Part shown: positions 42,604 through 51,556 of the stretch, piece by piece
Layout: every line of letters starts with the position of its first letter
How positions within the stretch are numbered: the first letter of the stretch is position 1
Assembly (NCBI GenBank): GCA_038534135.1
Contig: JBCAXJ010000018.1
Coordinates: 1-64,000 of the forward strand
From: Thermohalobaculum sp038534135
GTDB lineage: Bacteria > Pseudomonadota > Alphaproteobacteria > Rhodobacterales > Rhodobacteraceae
DNA length: 64,000 nt
Direction of reading: 5' to 3'
Notes under the pieces: generated by a model
The model's database searches: none
What the model was told of the DNA's origin: nothing
The model's input: only the letters and a program-made list of their open reading frames with translations
Position numbers and translations under genes: made by a program

Positions 42604-43363
42604 CCAGACCCAACCCCAGGGCAAGGCGACCAAGTCGATCCTGCAGCATCACACCAAGATCGAGAAGCATGCGACGCTGCTGATGGTTCTCTCTCTCGTT
42701 GTGGTCGCCATCGGCGGCATCGTCGAGATTGCACCGCTGTTCTACCTGCAGAACACCATCGAAAAGGTGACGGGCATGCGGCCCTATTCACCGCTTGAAT
42801 TGCTGGGCCGGCAGATCTACATCCGAGAGGGTTGCTACACCTGCCACTCCCAGATGATCCGCCCGATGCGCGACGAGGTCGAACGCTATGGCCACTACTC
42901 GCTGGCGGCCGAGTCGATGTATGATCACCCGTTCCAATGGGGCTCGAAGCGCACCGGCCCGGATCTCGCCCGCGTTGGTGGCCGCTACTCGGACGACTGG
43001 CATGTCGACCACATGTACAATCCGCGTGATCTGGTGCCTGAATCGATCATGCCCGGCTATCCATGGCTGGCGGACACCCCGCTCTACTATGACAACGTCG
43101 CGGGCCACCTGCAGGCCAACATCACCGTCGGGGTGCCCTACACCGAAGAGATGATCGCGACCGCGCTCACAGACGTCCGGGTCCAGGTCGATCCCGATCA
43201 CGACGAGTTCGATGCGTTCATGGAGCGCTACCCAAAGGCGCAGGTTCGCAATTTCGATGGTCAGCGTGAGATCACCGAACTCGACGCCATCATCGCCTAC
43301 ATGCAGATGCTCGGCACGCTCGTGGACTTCTCGGTCTACGAAGCCGAAGCCAACTACCGCTGA
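42593..43363 (+). CDS. ccoO: cbb3-type cytochrome c oxidase subunit II
   Basis: CcoO is a membrane-anchored monoheme cytochrome c. One helix (ATLLMVLSLVVVAIGGIVEIA) anchors the 256-residue protein. The heme site is REGCYTCHSQMIRPM, and RTGPDLARVGGRYSDDWHVDHMYNPRDLVPESIMPGYPWL is the family's long conserved block with the axial methionine. ATG 42593 and 42596 are both possible starts. It passes electrons from CcoP to CcoN. Confidence 0.95.
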   Translation: MMTDQTQPQGKATKSILQHHTKIEKHATLLMVLSLVVVAIGGIVEIAPLFYLQNTIEKVTGMRPYSPLELLGRQIYIREGCYTCHSQMIRPMRDEVERYGHYSLAAESMYDHPFQWGSKRTGPDLARVGGRYSDDWHVDHMYNPRDLVPESIMPGYPWLADTPLYYDNVAGHLQANITVGVPYTEEMIATALTDVRVQVDPDHDEFDAFMERYPKAQVRNFDGQREITELDAIIAYMQMLGTLVDFSVYEAEANYR

Positions 43364-43374
43364 GGGAGGGAGAG

Positions 43375-43539
43375 ATGGACACCTATACCCTGCTCCGCAG
43401 CTTTGCCGACAGCTGGTTCCTGATCGCGATGCTGCTGTTCTTCGTCGGACAGATCGTTTGGGCCTTCCGCCCGGGCTCGCGCAAACTGCACCGCGATTTG
43501 GCACATTTGCCCCTGCGCAATGACGAGCTGGAGGACTGA
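43375..43539 (+). CDS. ccoQ: cbb3 oxidase small subunit CcoQ
   Basis: A 54-residue protein with one helix (SWFLIAMLLFFVGQIVWAF) and a basic then acidic tail (RKLHRDLAHLPLRNDELED), the normal CcoQ/FixQ layout. GGGAGGGAGAG directly precedes the ATG at 43375. It lies between ccoO (11 nt) and ccoP (3 nt). CcoQ stabilises the complex in air. Confidence 0.92.
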   Translation: MDTYTLLRSFADSWFLIAMLLFFVGQIVWAFRPGSRKLHRDLAHLPLRNDELED

Positions 43540-43542
43540 CCC

Positions 43543-44409
43543 ATGAGCCAAAACGACCGCAAAATCGATGAAGCCACGGGTCAGGAGATCAAGTCCCACG
43601 AATGGGACGGCATCGCCGAGCTTGACACACCCCTGCCGCGCTGGTGGCTTTGGACTTTCTACATCACCATCGTCTGGGGCGTCATCTACACCATCGCCTA
43701 TCCGGCCTGGCCCCGGATCTCGTCGGCAACGGCGGGAGTGCTGGGATACTCCTCACGCGGTGAAGTCGCCGAGGCGATCGCCGCACACGAGGAGAGCAAC
43801 GCGTTCATCATTGCCCGCACGGGAAATGCCAGCTTCGAAGAGATCAACGCAGACGCAGATCTCGACAGCTTCGCCAAAGCGGGCGGTGCCGCGGTCTTCC
43901 GCACCTATTGCTCGCAGTGCCACGGCGCCGGGGCCGCGGGTGCCAAGGGATACCCGAACCTGATCGATGACGACTGGCTCTGGGGCGGCTCTGCGGATGC
44001 GATTGCGGCCAGCGTGCGACACGGCATCCGGTGGGAGTTCGACGACGACACCCGCTATTCCGAGATGCCAGCCTTCGGACGCGACGAGATCCTGACGGCG
44101 GACGAGATCGAACTGGTCGCGGACTACGTTCTTTCGCTCTCAGGCCGGGGCGAGGCTTCCGATGATGGCGCCACGCTCTATGCAGACAACTGTGCCGCCT
44201 GCCATGGCGACGCTGGCCTCGGTGATCCGGAACAGGGTGCACCGAACCTTGCCGATGCCATCTGGCTCTACGGCGCGGACCGCGACACGGTGATCGAGAC
44301 CATCACTTACTCGCGCTTCGGCGTAATGCCATCCTGGTCCGAGCGTTTGACCGAGGCGCAGATCCGCCAGGTCGCCCACTATGTCCACACCCTTGGTGGC
44401 GGAGAATAA
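43543..44409 (+). CDS. ccoP: cbb3 oxidase diheme cytochrome c subunit III
   Basis: A 288-residue subunit with an N-terminal KSHEWDGIAELDTPLPRWW-type segment and one helix, followed by two cytochrome c domains with CSQCH (about residue 125) and CAACH (about residue 218). ATG 43543 begins 3 nt after ccoQ. It takes electrons from soluble cytochrome c. Ends before a strong terminator. Confidence 0.95.
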   Translation: MSQNDRKIDEATGQEIKSHEWDGIAELDTPLPRWWLWTFYITIVWGVIYTIAYPAWPRISSATAGVLGYSSRGEVAEAIAAHEESNAFIIARTGNASFEEINADADLDSFAKAGGAAVFRTYCSQCHGAGAAGAKGYPNLIDDDWLWGGSADAIAASVRHGIRWEFDDDTRYSEMPAFGRDEILTADEIELVADYVLSLSGRGEASDDGATLYADNCAACHGDAGLGDPEQGAPNLADAIWLYGADRDTVIETITYSRFGVMPSWSERLTEAQIRQVAHYVHTLGGGE

Positions 44410-44494
44410 TCCAGGATCGGAGCCGGATTAACGCCCGCTCCGCGTTACACGATCGACGCCGGTCAAGGGCGTTATGAATACCTCCTGTGACTTG

Positions 44495-44525
44495 GGCCCG
44501 CCGCGTGCGGGCCTTCTTTTTTTTT
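44495..44525 (+). terminator. intrinsic terminator of the ccoNOQP operon
   Basis: GGCCCGC (44495-44501) pairs with GCGGGCC (44507-44513) and is followed by TTCTTTTTTTTT. Confidence 0.92.
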
Positions 44526-44560
44526 CAGCGTCCGAATAAGTCTCGGCAGGGAAGAGATGG

Positions 44561-45184
44561 CTACTGCCGAACGAAGGCAGACCGGATCAGACCGAATCCG
44601 GCCAGCGCGAACAGCCCGGCGACGGCACCATCGATCCAGCGGCGAACACTGCGATAGATCGCCATCGCACCGGGCGTCGAGAACACCACCGCATAAACCG
44701 AATAAATCAGCAAGCCCAATGCGATGCAAAGCGTTGTTGCCACGGCGACATACCCAGTCCCGCTGCCATCGGACAGTCCCAACGCCAGGACGGCCATCCA
44801 GGCAAACACCGCCTTCGGGTTCGAAAGATTCAGCAGCAACCCACTGCGAAACGCGCGCCTCGCGTGCCGAGGATCCGTCTGCGCGGGCGCCTCTGTCGCA
44901 GCGGATCGCGCGGATTGATACGCCAACCACAGCAGATACGCACCACCCGCCAGCTTCAGAACGAACAGCGCCGAGGCCGAGGCTTGGAGCAGCGCGCCCA
45001 ACCCCGTGGCCGCGACGACGCCCCAGAACGCCAGCCCGACGGACAGTCCCAGACCAAAGACCACGCCTGTCTTGCGTCCAGCACTCATCGCGACCGCAGC
45101 AACCGCCAATGTTGCAGGGCCGGGAGACGCCGCTGCCACGAAGAATGCAACGGCAATGGTTGTCAGACTGGCAATATCGAGCAT
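44561..45184 (-). CDS. LysE/RhtB family amino-acid exporter
   Basis: A 207-residue protein with six predicted helices and the family start SLTTIAVAFFVAAASPGPATL, GLSVGLAFWGVVAATGLGALL and LNLSNPKAVFAWMA. It would export an amino acid or homoserine lactone-like compound. The first of two LysE genes between the two cco operons; the other, at 46314, is only distantly similar, so this is not a fresh duplication. Confidence 0.9.
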   Translation of the reverse strand: MLDIASLTTIAVAFFVAAASPGPATLAVAAVAMSAGRKTGVVFGLGLSVGLAFWGVVAATGLGALLQASASALFVLKLAGGAYLLWLAYQSARSAATEAPAQTDPRHARRAFRSGLLLNLSNPKAVFAWMAVLALGLSDGSGTGYVAVATTLCIALGLLIYSVYAVVFSTPGAMAIYRSVRRWIDGAVAGLFALAGFGLIRSAFVRQ

Positions 45185-45276
45185 GTTCTGGCCCTCCTTT
45201 TCGCCGAACCCTCACATGACGACACACGCAGGTCCATGCCTGCGCATCGCCGCGCGGCCCTCGCACGGTGAAAGCG

Positions 45277-45621
45277 CTATCCGTCCAGATCCACGCGCCA
45301 GCCGGATCCCACATCGATATGCCGCACCGAACAGCTCTCGATCAGCACTTCGTAGCCTGGCGGCAGAAAAGACACCTGCCAATCGTCCCCGAAGCGGGCC
45401 TTCACAGCGTCCAGATCCTCCCAGACCGACGTGAAGACCACATAGTCCCCGTCCGCCTCGACACCCTGCCCGTAGAAATACCCGGCATTGCCGGGCTCCC
45501 CCCGGACCACTTCAGCCGAGGTGGTCGCAAACTTCTGGATCAGTTCAGCGCCGCAACCGGGCTTGGCCTCGACCTGGAAGATGCGCAGGATCGTGCCGGA
45601 CTTGGTTTGTTGGCTTGGCAT
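45277..45621 (-). CDS. ABM-like small monooxygenase-fold protein
   Basis: A 114-residue protein resembling the dimeric alpha/beta barrel (ABM) fold: ILRIFQVEAKPGCGAELIQKFATTSAEVVRGEPGNAGYFYGQ and DYVVFTSVWEDLDAVKARFGDDW. The final SCSVRHIDVG is typical of this subgroup. The reaction is unknown. It lies between LysE and an isomerase gene on the same strand with gaps of 65 and 92 nt. Confidence 0.8.
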   Translation of the reverse strand: MPSQQTKSGTILRIFQVEAKPGCGAELIQKFATTSAEVVRGEPGNAGYFYGQGVEADGDYVVFTSVWEDLDAVKARFGDDWQVSFLPPGYEVLIESCSVRHIDVGSGWRVDLDG

Positions 45622-45686
45622 TGGGTCTCCTCTGCGATCAACGGATGATGTCTTTCGCTCTCAGATGGCGCTGGCCGCCGATCCGG

Positions 45687-46280
45687 TCAATCCGCCTCCA
45701 GCGCCCAGGCAACTGCGTCCTCGAGCCGATCATCCCCCCAGAACAACTCGTCCCCGACCAGAAAGCTCGGCGCGCCAAAGATCCCCAGATCGCGGGCCTG
45801 GTCGGTCGCGGCTCGCAAACGCGCCTTGGTCTCGTCCTGCCCCGCGCACTCCAGCCAGTACTCAGGATCGGCACCACACGCCGCCAATGCCTCGGCCAGA
45901 ACACCCGCGTCCGAGATGTCGGCACCGCGCGCGAACTGCGCCGAAAAGACCGCCCTTGCAAATGCACCGCACCACGGTTGATTCAGTGTCGCCGTCATGA
46001 TCCGTGCAGCAACCAGTCCATTCGCCGGAAAGACCGTCGGGCGCGCGAACGGCAACCCAAGGCGCGCCGCGCGCCGCTCGATATCACGCCACATGTAGCC
46101 GCCCTTGACCGGGTCGAGCACGAAGGGTGAGCTCTCCAACCCCTTGTCGCGAAAAATCGGCCCCAGCAGGAAGGGGCGCCACACGAAGGGGACACCGGCC
46201 TCGTGCAAAACCGCCTCGGCACGCGAAACGGTCAGGTAAGAATACGTGCTGGCGAACTCGAACCAGATTTCCAGTTTCAT
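45687..46280 (-). CDS. 2-hydroxychromene-2-carboxylate isomerase family (DsbA-like/GST kappa fold)
   Basis: A 197-residue thioredoxin-fold enzyme. IWFEFASTYSYLTVSRAE holds the serine/threonine site that replaces the redox cysteines, WRPFLLGPIFRDKG follows, and FGAPSFLVGDELFWGDDRLE is the conserved end. Family members isomerise aromatic intermediates with glutathione; the substrate here is unknown. Confidence 0.9.
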   Translation of the reverse strand: MKLEIWFEFASTYSYLTVSRAEAVLHEAGVPFVWRPFLLGPIFRDKGLESSPFVLDPVKGGYMWRDIERRAARLGLPFARPTVFPANGLVAARIMTATLNQPWCGAFARAVFSAQFARGADISDAGVLAEALAACGADPEYWLECAGQDETKARLRAATDQARDLGIFGAPSFLVGDELFWGDDRLEDAVAWALEAD

Positions 46281-46313
46281 CAGGGTGTTACCGCCAGAGC
46301 GTGACAGTTCACA

Positions 46314-46940
46314 CTAATGCTCCTGCAAAGCGAGGCGCGCGCCAAGCGCACAATAGATGCCACCGACCACCTTGCCCTGCCAGCGCAGCACCGCCGGGTT
46401 GCGGCGCAGGAAACTGCCCAGGCCACCGGCGGTCACGGCAAACACCAAAGTGCTGACAAATCCCAGGAGTGCGAAGACAACACCCAGGATCGTCAGTTGC
46501 AGAAAGACCGCGCCATGTCCGGGCTGCACGAATTGCGGCAGGAAGGCCAGAAAGAACAGCGCCGTCTTCGGGTTCAGAACCTCGGCAACGATCGCCTGGC
46601 GAAACGCCTGCGGTACCGTGATTGGCGTGCGCCCCTGGCCGAGATCGGGTTGCGACTTCTCGATGATCGCCTTGAGCCCAAGGTAGACCAGATACGCCGC
46701 TCCCAGATACTTGATCAGGTTGAACAAGGTGGCCGAGGCGGCAATGATCGCGGAGATCCCTATCACGGCCATTGTGGTGTGGATGATGTCCCCTGCGGTG
46801 ATCCCGGCGCCTGTCGCGATGCCGACCCGGGTGCCCGACGTGGTCGTCCGCGCCACGGTCAACAAGGTCGCAGGCCCCGGAATGAACACGAACCCCAGTA
46901 CGATGACAATATAGGTCAGGAGAGTCGTCTGATCGATCAT
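46314..46940 (-). CDS. LysE/RhtB family exporter (second copy)
   Basis: A 208-residue protein with the family start TYIVIVLGFVFIPGPATLLTVAR and EVLNPKTALFFLAFLPQFVQPG. Starts at ATG 46940, with GAGGAGCACGCC upstream. Six helices. The substrate is not predictable. It is 33 nt before the isomerase gene on the same strand, so the two could be one unit. Confidence 0.9.
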   Translation of the reverse strand: MIDQTTLLTYIVIVLGFVFIPGPATLLTVARTTTSGTRVGIATGAGITAGDIIHTTMAVIGISAIIAASATLFNLIKYLGAAYLVYLGLKAIIEKSQPDLGQGRTPITVPQAFRQAIVAEVLNPKTALFFLAFLPQFVQPGHGAVFLQLTILGVVFALLGFVSTLVFAVTAGGLGSFLRRNPAVLRWQGKVVGGIYCALGARLALQEH

Positions 46941-47322
46941 GGCGTGCTCCTCGGATGGCCTTCCGTTCGACAAAGCCACGGACAGCGAAGCGTGGCAAGA
47001 CGTCAGCGTGCAACGATCGCCGCCTCGCGCCTTGTTCGCCGTCTGCTGAGGTCTGTGACAGTTAAAGACCGTAGCAGAGGGATGCGCATGTCGAGAAGAA
47101 GCCGGACCTTTGACCCTGCTGAGCGCAACAGGGTGGATGGCGGACCGGTCACTCACAGAATGGGCTCTACCCGCCCTCGCTTTCTGCCGTGATCGAACCA
47201 CAATCGGGTCAGTCCGCAAAAGACACTGGCCAACGCATCGCAAGACGCGTCGGCCAGCAATCTAAGACGACACACGCGATGGTGCATATCGCGTAGGGTG
47301 GGCTCCAAGCCCACCCTCCTTG
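46941..47322. other. 382-nt intergenic region with a 10-bp palindrome
   Basis: The only clear structure is AGGGTGGGCT-CCA-AGCCCACCCT at 47295-47317, in the common GCGTAGGGTGGGCT context of dispersed repeats. It lies just past the end of the minus-strand yceI gene but no T run follows. No supported ORF fills the rest. Confidence 0.4.
47295..47317. repeat. palindromic repeat element
   Basis: A 10-bp perfect inverted repeat (AGGGTGGGCT / AGCCCACCCT). The sequence is like elements found many times in proteobacterial intergenic regions; whether it recurs in this genome cannot be seen here. Confidence 0.4.
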
Positions 47323-47883
47323 TCACTGCTGTGTGGCGCGCAATTCGAAGCGGACAGCCACCTCGGTTCCGATCTCGACGAACATCGAGCTTGGGCCAAC
47401 GCCCAACAGGTAATCCTCGCGGTTCAGGCTCACGACACCCGTCGCCGTCGCGGTCTGGCCGTCGAAGCCCAGCGCGATCACGGCAGCCACCGGCTTCGTC
47501 TGACCGCGCAAGGTCAGCATCCCCTCGGCATCGTATCTGCCATCCGGGCGTGGTTTCAGACCAGTCAGCTTGTACGTGATGTAACGGTGCTGCTTCGAGT
47601 CGAACCACTCGGCCGAGGTTGCGAAAGCACTGGCCATCCGGTCGTTCAGATCGATGCTCCGCGAGTCGATCTGCACGGTCAGTTCCGCCGTCTCCGGTGC
47701 GATCACATCGAACGCGCCGCTGCCGCTGAACGACGCGAACACCCCCGTCGCGGGCGCTCCATTGCGGGTGTAATCGAAATCGACGCGCGACTGGTTCGCG
47801 TCAACGGACCATTGCGCGGCCAGGCCCGGGACAGGCAGCATCCAGACCAGGGCAACAGCGAACATTCTTTTCAAGGACATCAT
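47323..47883 (-). CDS. YceI family periplasmic lipocalin-like protein
   Basis: A 186-residue exported protein with signal peptide (MFAVALVWMLPVPGLAA) and the YceI barrel: QWSVDANQSRVDFDY, SIDLNDRMASAFATSAEWFDSKQHRYITYK, AEGMLTLRGQTKPVA and LNREDYLLG. The family binds isoprenoid-type molecules. Its place between the two cco operons could mean a quinone-related role, but that is inference. Confidence 0.9.
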   Translation of the reverse strand: MMSLKRMFAVALVWMLPVPGLAAQWSVDANQSRVDFDYTRNGAPATGVFASFSGSGAFDVIAPETAELTVQIDSRSIDLNDRMASAFATSAEWFDSKQHRYITYKLTGLKPRPDGRYDAEGMLTLRGQTKPVAAVIALGFDGQTATATGVVSLNREDYLLGVGPSSMFVEIGTEVAVRFELRATQQ

Positions 47884-48010
47884 TTTCCGGCTCCATCTGA
47901 GTTGTATGCCCCTTGGACGAGCGGCCCCGGGTTATGGTTCATTTTTTCTTTTCGAAGTTGCGGGGAGCGATCACGGGCCTTCGAGCACAAGCGCCCCGGC
48001 CGTCGGGAAT

Positions 48011-49384
48011 TCACGACCCATCATAAAGCTCGGCGATGTCGCCGAGATATCCGTCCCACGCAAACCAATACGCGATGTGTCCAGCGACACGCGGGGCACG
48101 CTCGCCGTTCGGCCCGGTCAGAAACTCTTCGCTGACGGTCCAGGTCTCGATGCCCGAGTACAGTTCGGCAGCCCTCGACCCTGGTCCGAACACCCGATCA
48201 CCGCGCGCGTAGGCACGGACGGTGCGGCCCAACCGGTCCCCGACCAGCACGACAGTCAGGTCTCCAACCCGGTCGTTGATCACGCGCCCGCCTTCGAAGG
48301 CCTTGACGGGCCAGGCCTTCGCCGCCCCGAAGGTGCGAATGCCGAAGACATAATCCTTCTGCTTCAGGCGGGTCTGATCAACCGCCGCGGGGAACATCAG
48401 CTTGGGGCTGCGGAAGTATTTGTCATAGACGACGCCCGAGCCATAATTGCGGTCATAGCCTGTCTCGAGCGACAGGACCTTTGTCTCGGGATGGCGCGCC
48501 ACCCAGCGCACCCAGGGCTCGATGACTACGGGACGCTGCTTCAATTCGATCCCGGGCTCGACCAGCGGCCCCATCACAGGCTTGCCGGTGAACTGGTTCC
48601 ACAGCGAGTGCGTCTGACGGTCGAACATCAGCTTGTTCGAACGATAGAGGAACCCGGACGAGCCAAAGACCAATGGTTCGCCCCGATCCTGCACTTGCGT
48701 CTCGAACAGGATGCCGGAGCCGCACAAGGTGCAATAGGCCAGCGCCAAGGGCACGCCGCCTATCACGTCGTTGAACATCTCGTGCCAGCCCATGATCCGC
48801 AGAGGATAGGCGCGGACATCGCCATCGATCTCGATCCCGAAGACGAAGTCCGAGCCCAGCATGAAATCAGCCTCGTCCGCCGGGATCAGTTTTGGAGCGT
48901 CGAGTGACGGGATGCCGTCCTTCACCACCCCGCCCCAGGTGATCTCCTCAAACCGGATCTTCATGCGGTCGCGGCCGATGTGTTCGGGCTTCAGGAAGAC
49001 ATCGAACGCCGGATCGATACGGAGGTAGGTCTCACGCTTCAAATCGACGTAGCTCGGGTGCGGGACAATCTGCGGATTTGCCTCCTGCCACAGCATCCAG
49101 TCAAACCATTCCACAAGTTCGGTTTCGCCAGTGATCTCCTGCATCACGCGGATCAGCGGCGCACTGTCATGCGGGGTGAAGCGGATCGCGAAAATTAGCC
49201 CCGCAATCAGATCCAGCCCGCCGCGCACCCGCAGCGTGTCGAGGGCCGCGAGATACGTGTCCTCGTCCTCGTGCAGCAATGCGGCGAACGTCTCACGCAC
49301 GTCGTCATCCGCGACGGCCGCCCGTGGGCCCGCGACGCCGATCGCGCCCATGCCCGCCAAAACTCCGCGCCGTGTCTGCATCAT
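48011..49384 (-). CDS. DUF3179 domain protein with Tat-like signal
   Basis: A 457-residue exported protein. TRRGVLAGMGAIGVAGPRAAVA resembles a twin-arginine leader. The DUF3179 core includes AYPLRIMGWHEMFNDVIGGVPLALAYCTLCGSGILFE, with a CxxC that suggests metal or redox chemistry, and SGFLYRSNKLMFDRQTHSLWNQFTG. The family's function is unknown. It is divergent from ccoG; the 301-nt gap holds two direct repeats and an FNR box. The start is ATG 49384. Confidence 0.88.
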   Translation of the reverse strand: MMQTRRGVLAGMGAIGVAGPRAAVADDDVRETFAALLHEDEDTYLAALDTLRVRGGLDLIAGLIFAIRFTPHDSAPLIRVMQEITGETELVEWFDWMLWQEANPQIVPHPSYVDLKRETYLRIDPAFDVFLKPEHIGRDRMKIRFEEITWGGVVKDGIPSLDAPKLIPADEADFMLGSDFVFGIEIDGDVRAYPLRIMGWHEMFNDVIGGVPLALAYCTLCGSGILFETQVQDRGEPLVFGSSGFLYRSNKLMFDRQTHSLWNQFTGKPVMGPLVEPGIELKQRPVVIEPWVRWVARHPETKVLSLETGYDRNYGSGVVYDKYFRSPKLMFPAAVDQTRLKQKDYVFGIRTFGAAKAWPVKAFEGGRVINDRVGDLTVVLVGDRLGRTVRAYARGDRVFGPGSRAAELYSGIETWTVSEEFLTGPNGERAPRVAGHIAYWFAWDGYLGDIAELYDGS

Positions 49385-49548
49385 CGAAGCTCCCGTTCGC
49401 TGTGATGGAACCTGAGGCGAAACCCGCGCCGTGCCAAGCCAGCGCACGCTCGGTTCGCGCGGGTTTGAGAAATCGTGAGACACCTTGTCGGATTTCGCTT
49501 GCGCGTGGCCGATCCGCGCCAGGTCGAGTCCGCGTCGGTATGAAAGGA

Positions 49549-49589
49549 ATACCATTGCACTACCAAAGGCATACCCTTGCACTCCCAAA
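49549..49589. repeat. two 19-bp direct repeats with a 22-bp period
   Basis: ATACCATTGCACTACCAAA (49549-49567) and ATACCCTTGCACTCCCAAA (49571-49589) differ at two positions. GGCATACC at 49569 and GGTATGCC at 49592 also form an inverted repeat. They lie 25 bp upstream of the FNR box of ccoG, in the position expected for a second regulator. Confidence 0.65.
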
Positions 49590-49613
49590 ACGGTATGCCT
49601 CGGGGAACAGCGC

Positions 49614-49627
49614 TTGATCTGAATCAA
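49614..49627 (+). promoter_or_regulatory. FNR/FnrL box upstream of ccoG
   Basis: TTGATCTGAATCAA is a perfect FNR site, 59 nt before the ccoG start. Confidence 0.9.
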
Positions 49628-49685
49628 GGCAGCTTGCACCCTCGCGGATGAGTGTGCACCTGACCCGAATTCAGGTGTTCCGGAC

Positions 49686-51110
49686 ATGTCGATGAGCACA
49701 GACACGCCAGTATCGCTATACGCCGCGCGCGCGCACGTCTTTCCGAAGGCGGTGCAAGGCTGGTTCCGCCGCCTGAAGTGGTGGATCATGGGAGTGACAC
49801 TTGCGATATACTATCTAACCCCCTGGATTCGTTGGGATCGTGGGCCTCACTTGCCGGATCAGGCGGTGCTGATCGATCTCGCAAACCGGCGGTTCTACTT
49901 CTTCTGGATCGAGATCTGGCCGCACGAATTCTACTATGTCGCTGGCCTTTTGATCATGGCCGGGATCGGCTTGTTCCTGTTCACCTCGGTGCTCGGCCGC
50001 GTCTGGTGCGGCTATACCTGTCCGCAAACCGTCTGGGTTGACGTCTACCAGCACGTCGAGCGTTGGATCGATGGCGACCGCAATGCGCAGTTTCGACTTC
50101 TGAAAGCGCCGTGGACTTCACAAAAGATCCTCAGACGCAGCACTAAGTACCTGATTTTCCTATTGATTGCCGTCGCAACTGGCGGCGCCTGGGTATTCTA
50201 TTTTGCCGACGCACCAACGCTGGCCGTCGACCTCGTGACCCTCGATGCGCAGCCGATTGCCTATGCCACGGTCGGCGTCCTGACCGCCACGACCTTCATC
50301 CTAGGCGGCTTCCTGCGCGAGCAGGTCTGCATCTACATGTGCCCATGGCCGCGCATCCAGGGCGCCATGCTGGACGAGAACTCGCTGATCGTGACCTACA
50401 AGGATTGGCGCGGCGAACCGCGCGGCAAACACAGAAAATCCGAGGCAGCTCAGGAGCTTGGAGACTGTATCGACTGTAATGCTTGCGTGGCGGTATGCCC
50501 GACCGGAGTCGATATCCGCGAAGGTCAACAGATCGGCTGCATCACCTGTGCGCTTTGCATCGATGCCTGCGATAACATCATGGCAAAGGTTGGTAAACCA
50601 CGGGGGCTCATCGATTATTGCTCTCTGTCGGACGAGACTCTCGAACGGGCAGGCAACGCACCCATTCCCATCTGGAAGCGTGTGGTCCGCACGCGGACGA
50701 TCTTCTATTTCTCGCTCTGGGCCGCTATCGGCGTCGGGCTGGTCGTCGCGTTGTTCCTGCGCGACACGATCGATCTCACCGTTCGCCACAACCGCAATCC
50801 GGTGTTTGTCACGCTCTCAGATGGCTCGATCCGGAATACCTATGAGGTCCGTATCCAGAACCGCAATCCGGACCCCAACATCTTCCGCCTCAGCGCACTC
50901 AGCGACCCGTATCTGCGCCTCAGCGTCCAGGGGGAAGAGGCTGCCGCCATCCAGATCCCCGCTGACGAGACGATGAAGCTGCGCGTCTTCCTCACTTCGC
51001 CTGCGGGCGCCGAGGTCTCCGGGCGTATCCCGGCGCGGCTTTGGGTCGAGAACCTGATGACGCGCGAGCGCAGCTATTACGACACCCATTTCCAGGGGCC
51101 AGACCAATGA
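49686..51110 (+). CDS. ccoG: cbb3 oxidase accessory ferredoxin-like protein CcoG (RdxB)
   Basis: A 474-residue membrane protein with four to five helices and two [4Fe-4S] ferredoxin motifs: CIDCNACVAVCPTG and CITCALCIDACDN. The family also has CGYTCPQTVW and YMCPWPRIQGAM. CcoG reduces Cu(II) to Cu(I) for CcoI-type export or chaperones. A C-terminal Ig-like domain follows (NRNPVFVTLSDGSIRNTYEV). It overlaps ccoH by four bases (ATGA). Confidence 0.95.
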   Translation: MSMSTDTPVSLYAARAHVFPKAVQGWFRRLKWWIMGVTLAIYYLTPWIRWDRGPHLPDQAVLIDLANRRFYFFWIEIWPHEFYYVAGLLIMAGIGLFLFTSVLGRVWCGYTCPQTVWVDVYQHVERWIDGDRNAQFRLLKAPWTSQKILRRSTKYLIFLLIAVATGGAWVFYFADAPTLAVDLVTLDAQPIAYATVGVLTATTFILGGFLREQVCIYMCPWPRIQGAMLDENSLIVTYKDWRGEPRGKHRKSEAAQELGDCIDCNACVAVCPTGVDIREGQQIGCITCALCIDACDNIMAKVGKPRGLIDYCSLSDETLERAGNAPIPIWKRVVRTRTIFYFSLWAAIGVGLVVALFLRDTIDLTVRHNRNPVFVTLSDGSIRNTYEVRIQNRNPDPNIFRLSALSDPYLRLSVQGEEAAAIQIPADETMKLRVFLTSPAGAEVSGRIPARLWVENLMTRERSYYDTHFQGPDQ

Positions 51111-51556
51111 CCAAGGAACTGACCGGACGCCATGTCCTGATCATCGCGATCGTTGCTTTCGGGACGATTATTGCGGCCAACATGGCCATGCTGCTTGCCG
51201 CGACCGGAACCTTCCCCGGTCTCGTCGTGAAGAACTCTTATGTCGAAGGCGTGGGCTGGAATGCCCGGTCCGAGGCTCAGGGAGCCCTCGGGTGGGCGCC
51301 CGAGATCGTCTATTCCGATGGCGCCATAACAATCGAAATGAAGGCGTCAGGAACCGCAAAGGCGACTGAACTGGAACTGATCGTGGGCCGCCCCAGCATC
51401 GATGGCGAAGACATCGTCCTGACGGCAAAGGCCAGTGGTGACGTGTTCCGCGTTCCGATTGAGTTGGCCCCCGGCAAATGGCGGATCGAGCTGCGCACTC
51501 TGTCAGGTCCCCAATATCGCTCGACTGCGGCCTTGTTCGTGCCCGAGCCACGCTGA
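51107..51556 (+). CDS. ccoH: cbb3 oxidase assembly protein CcoH (FixH)
   Basis: A 149-residue FixH family protein with one N-terminal helix (VLIIAIVAFGTIIAANMAMLLAA) and a periplasmic domain starting FPGLVVKNSYVEGVGWN, the family signature. It stabilises the oxidase during assembly. The ATG lies in the stop of ccoG; the stop shares one base with the ccoI start. Confidence 0.92.
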   Translation: MTKELTGRHVLIIAIVAFGTIIAANMAMLLAATGTFPGLVVKNSYVEGVGWNARSEAQGALGWAPEIVYSDGAITIEMKASGTAKATELELIVGRPSIDGEDIVLTAKASGDVFRVPIELAPGKWRIELRTLSGPQYRSTAALFVPEPR

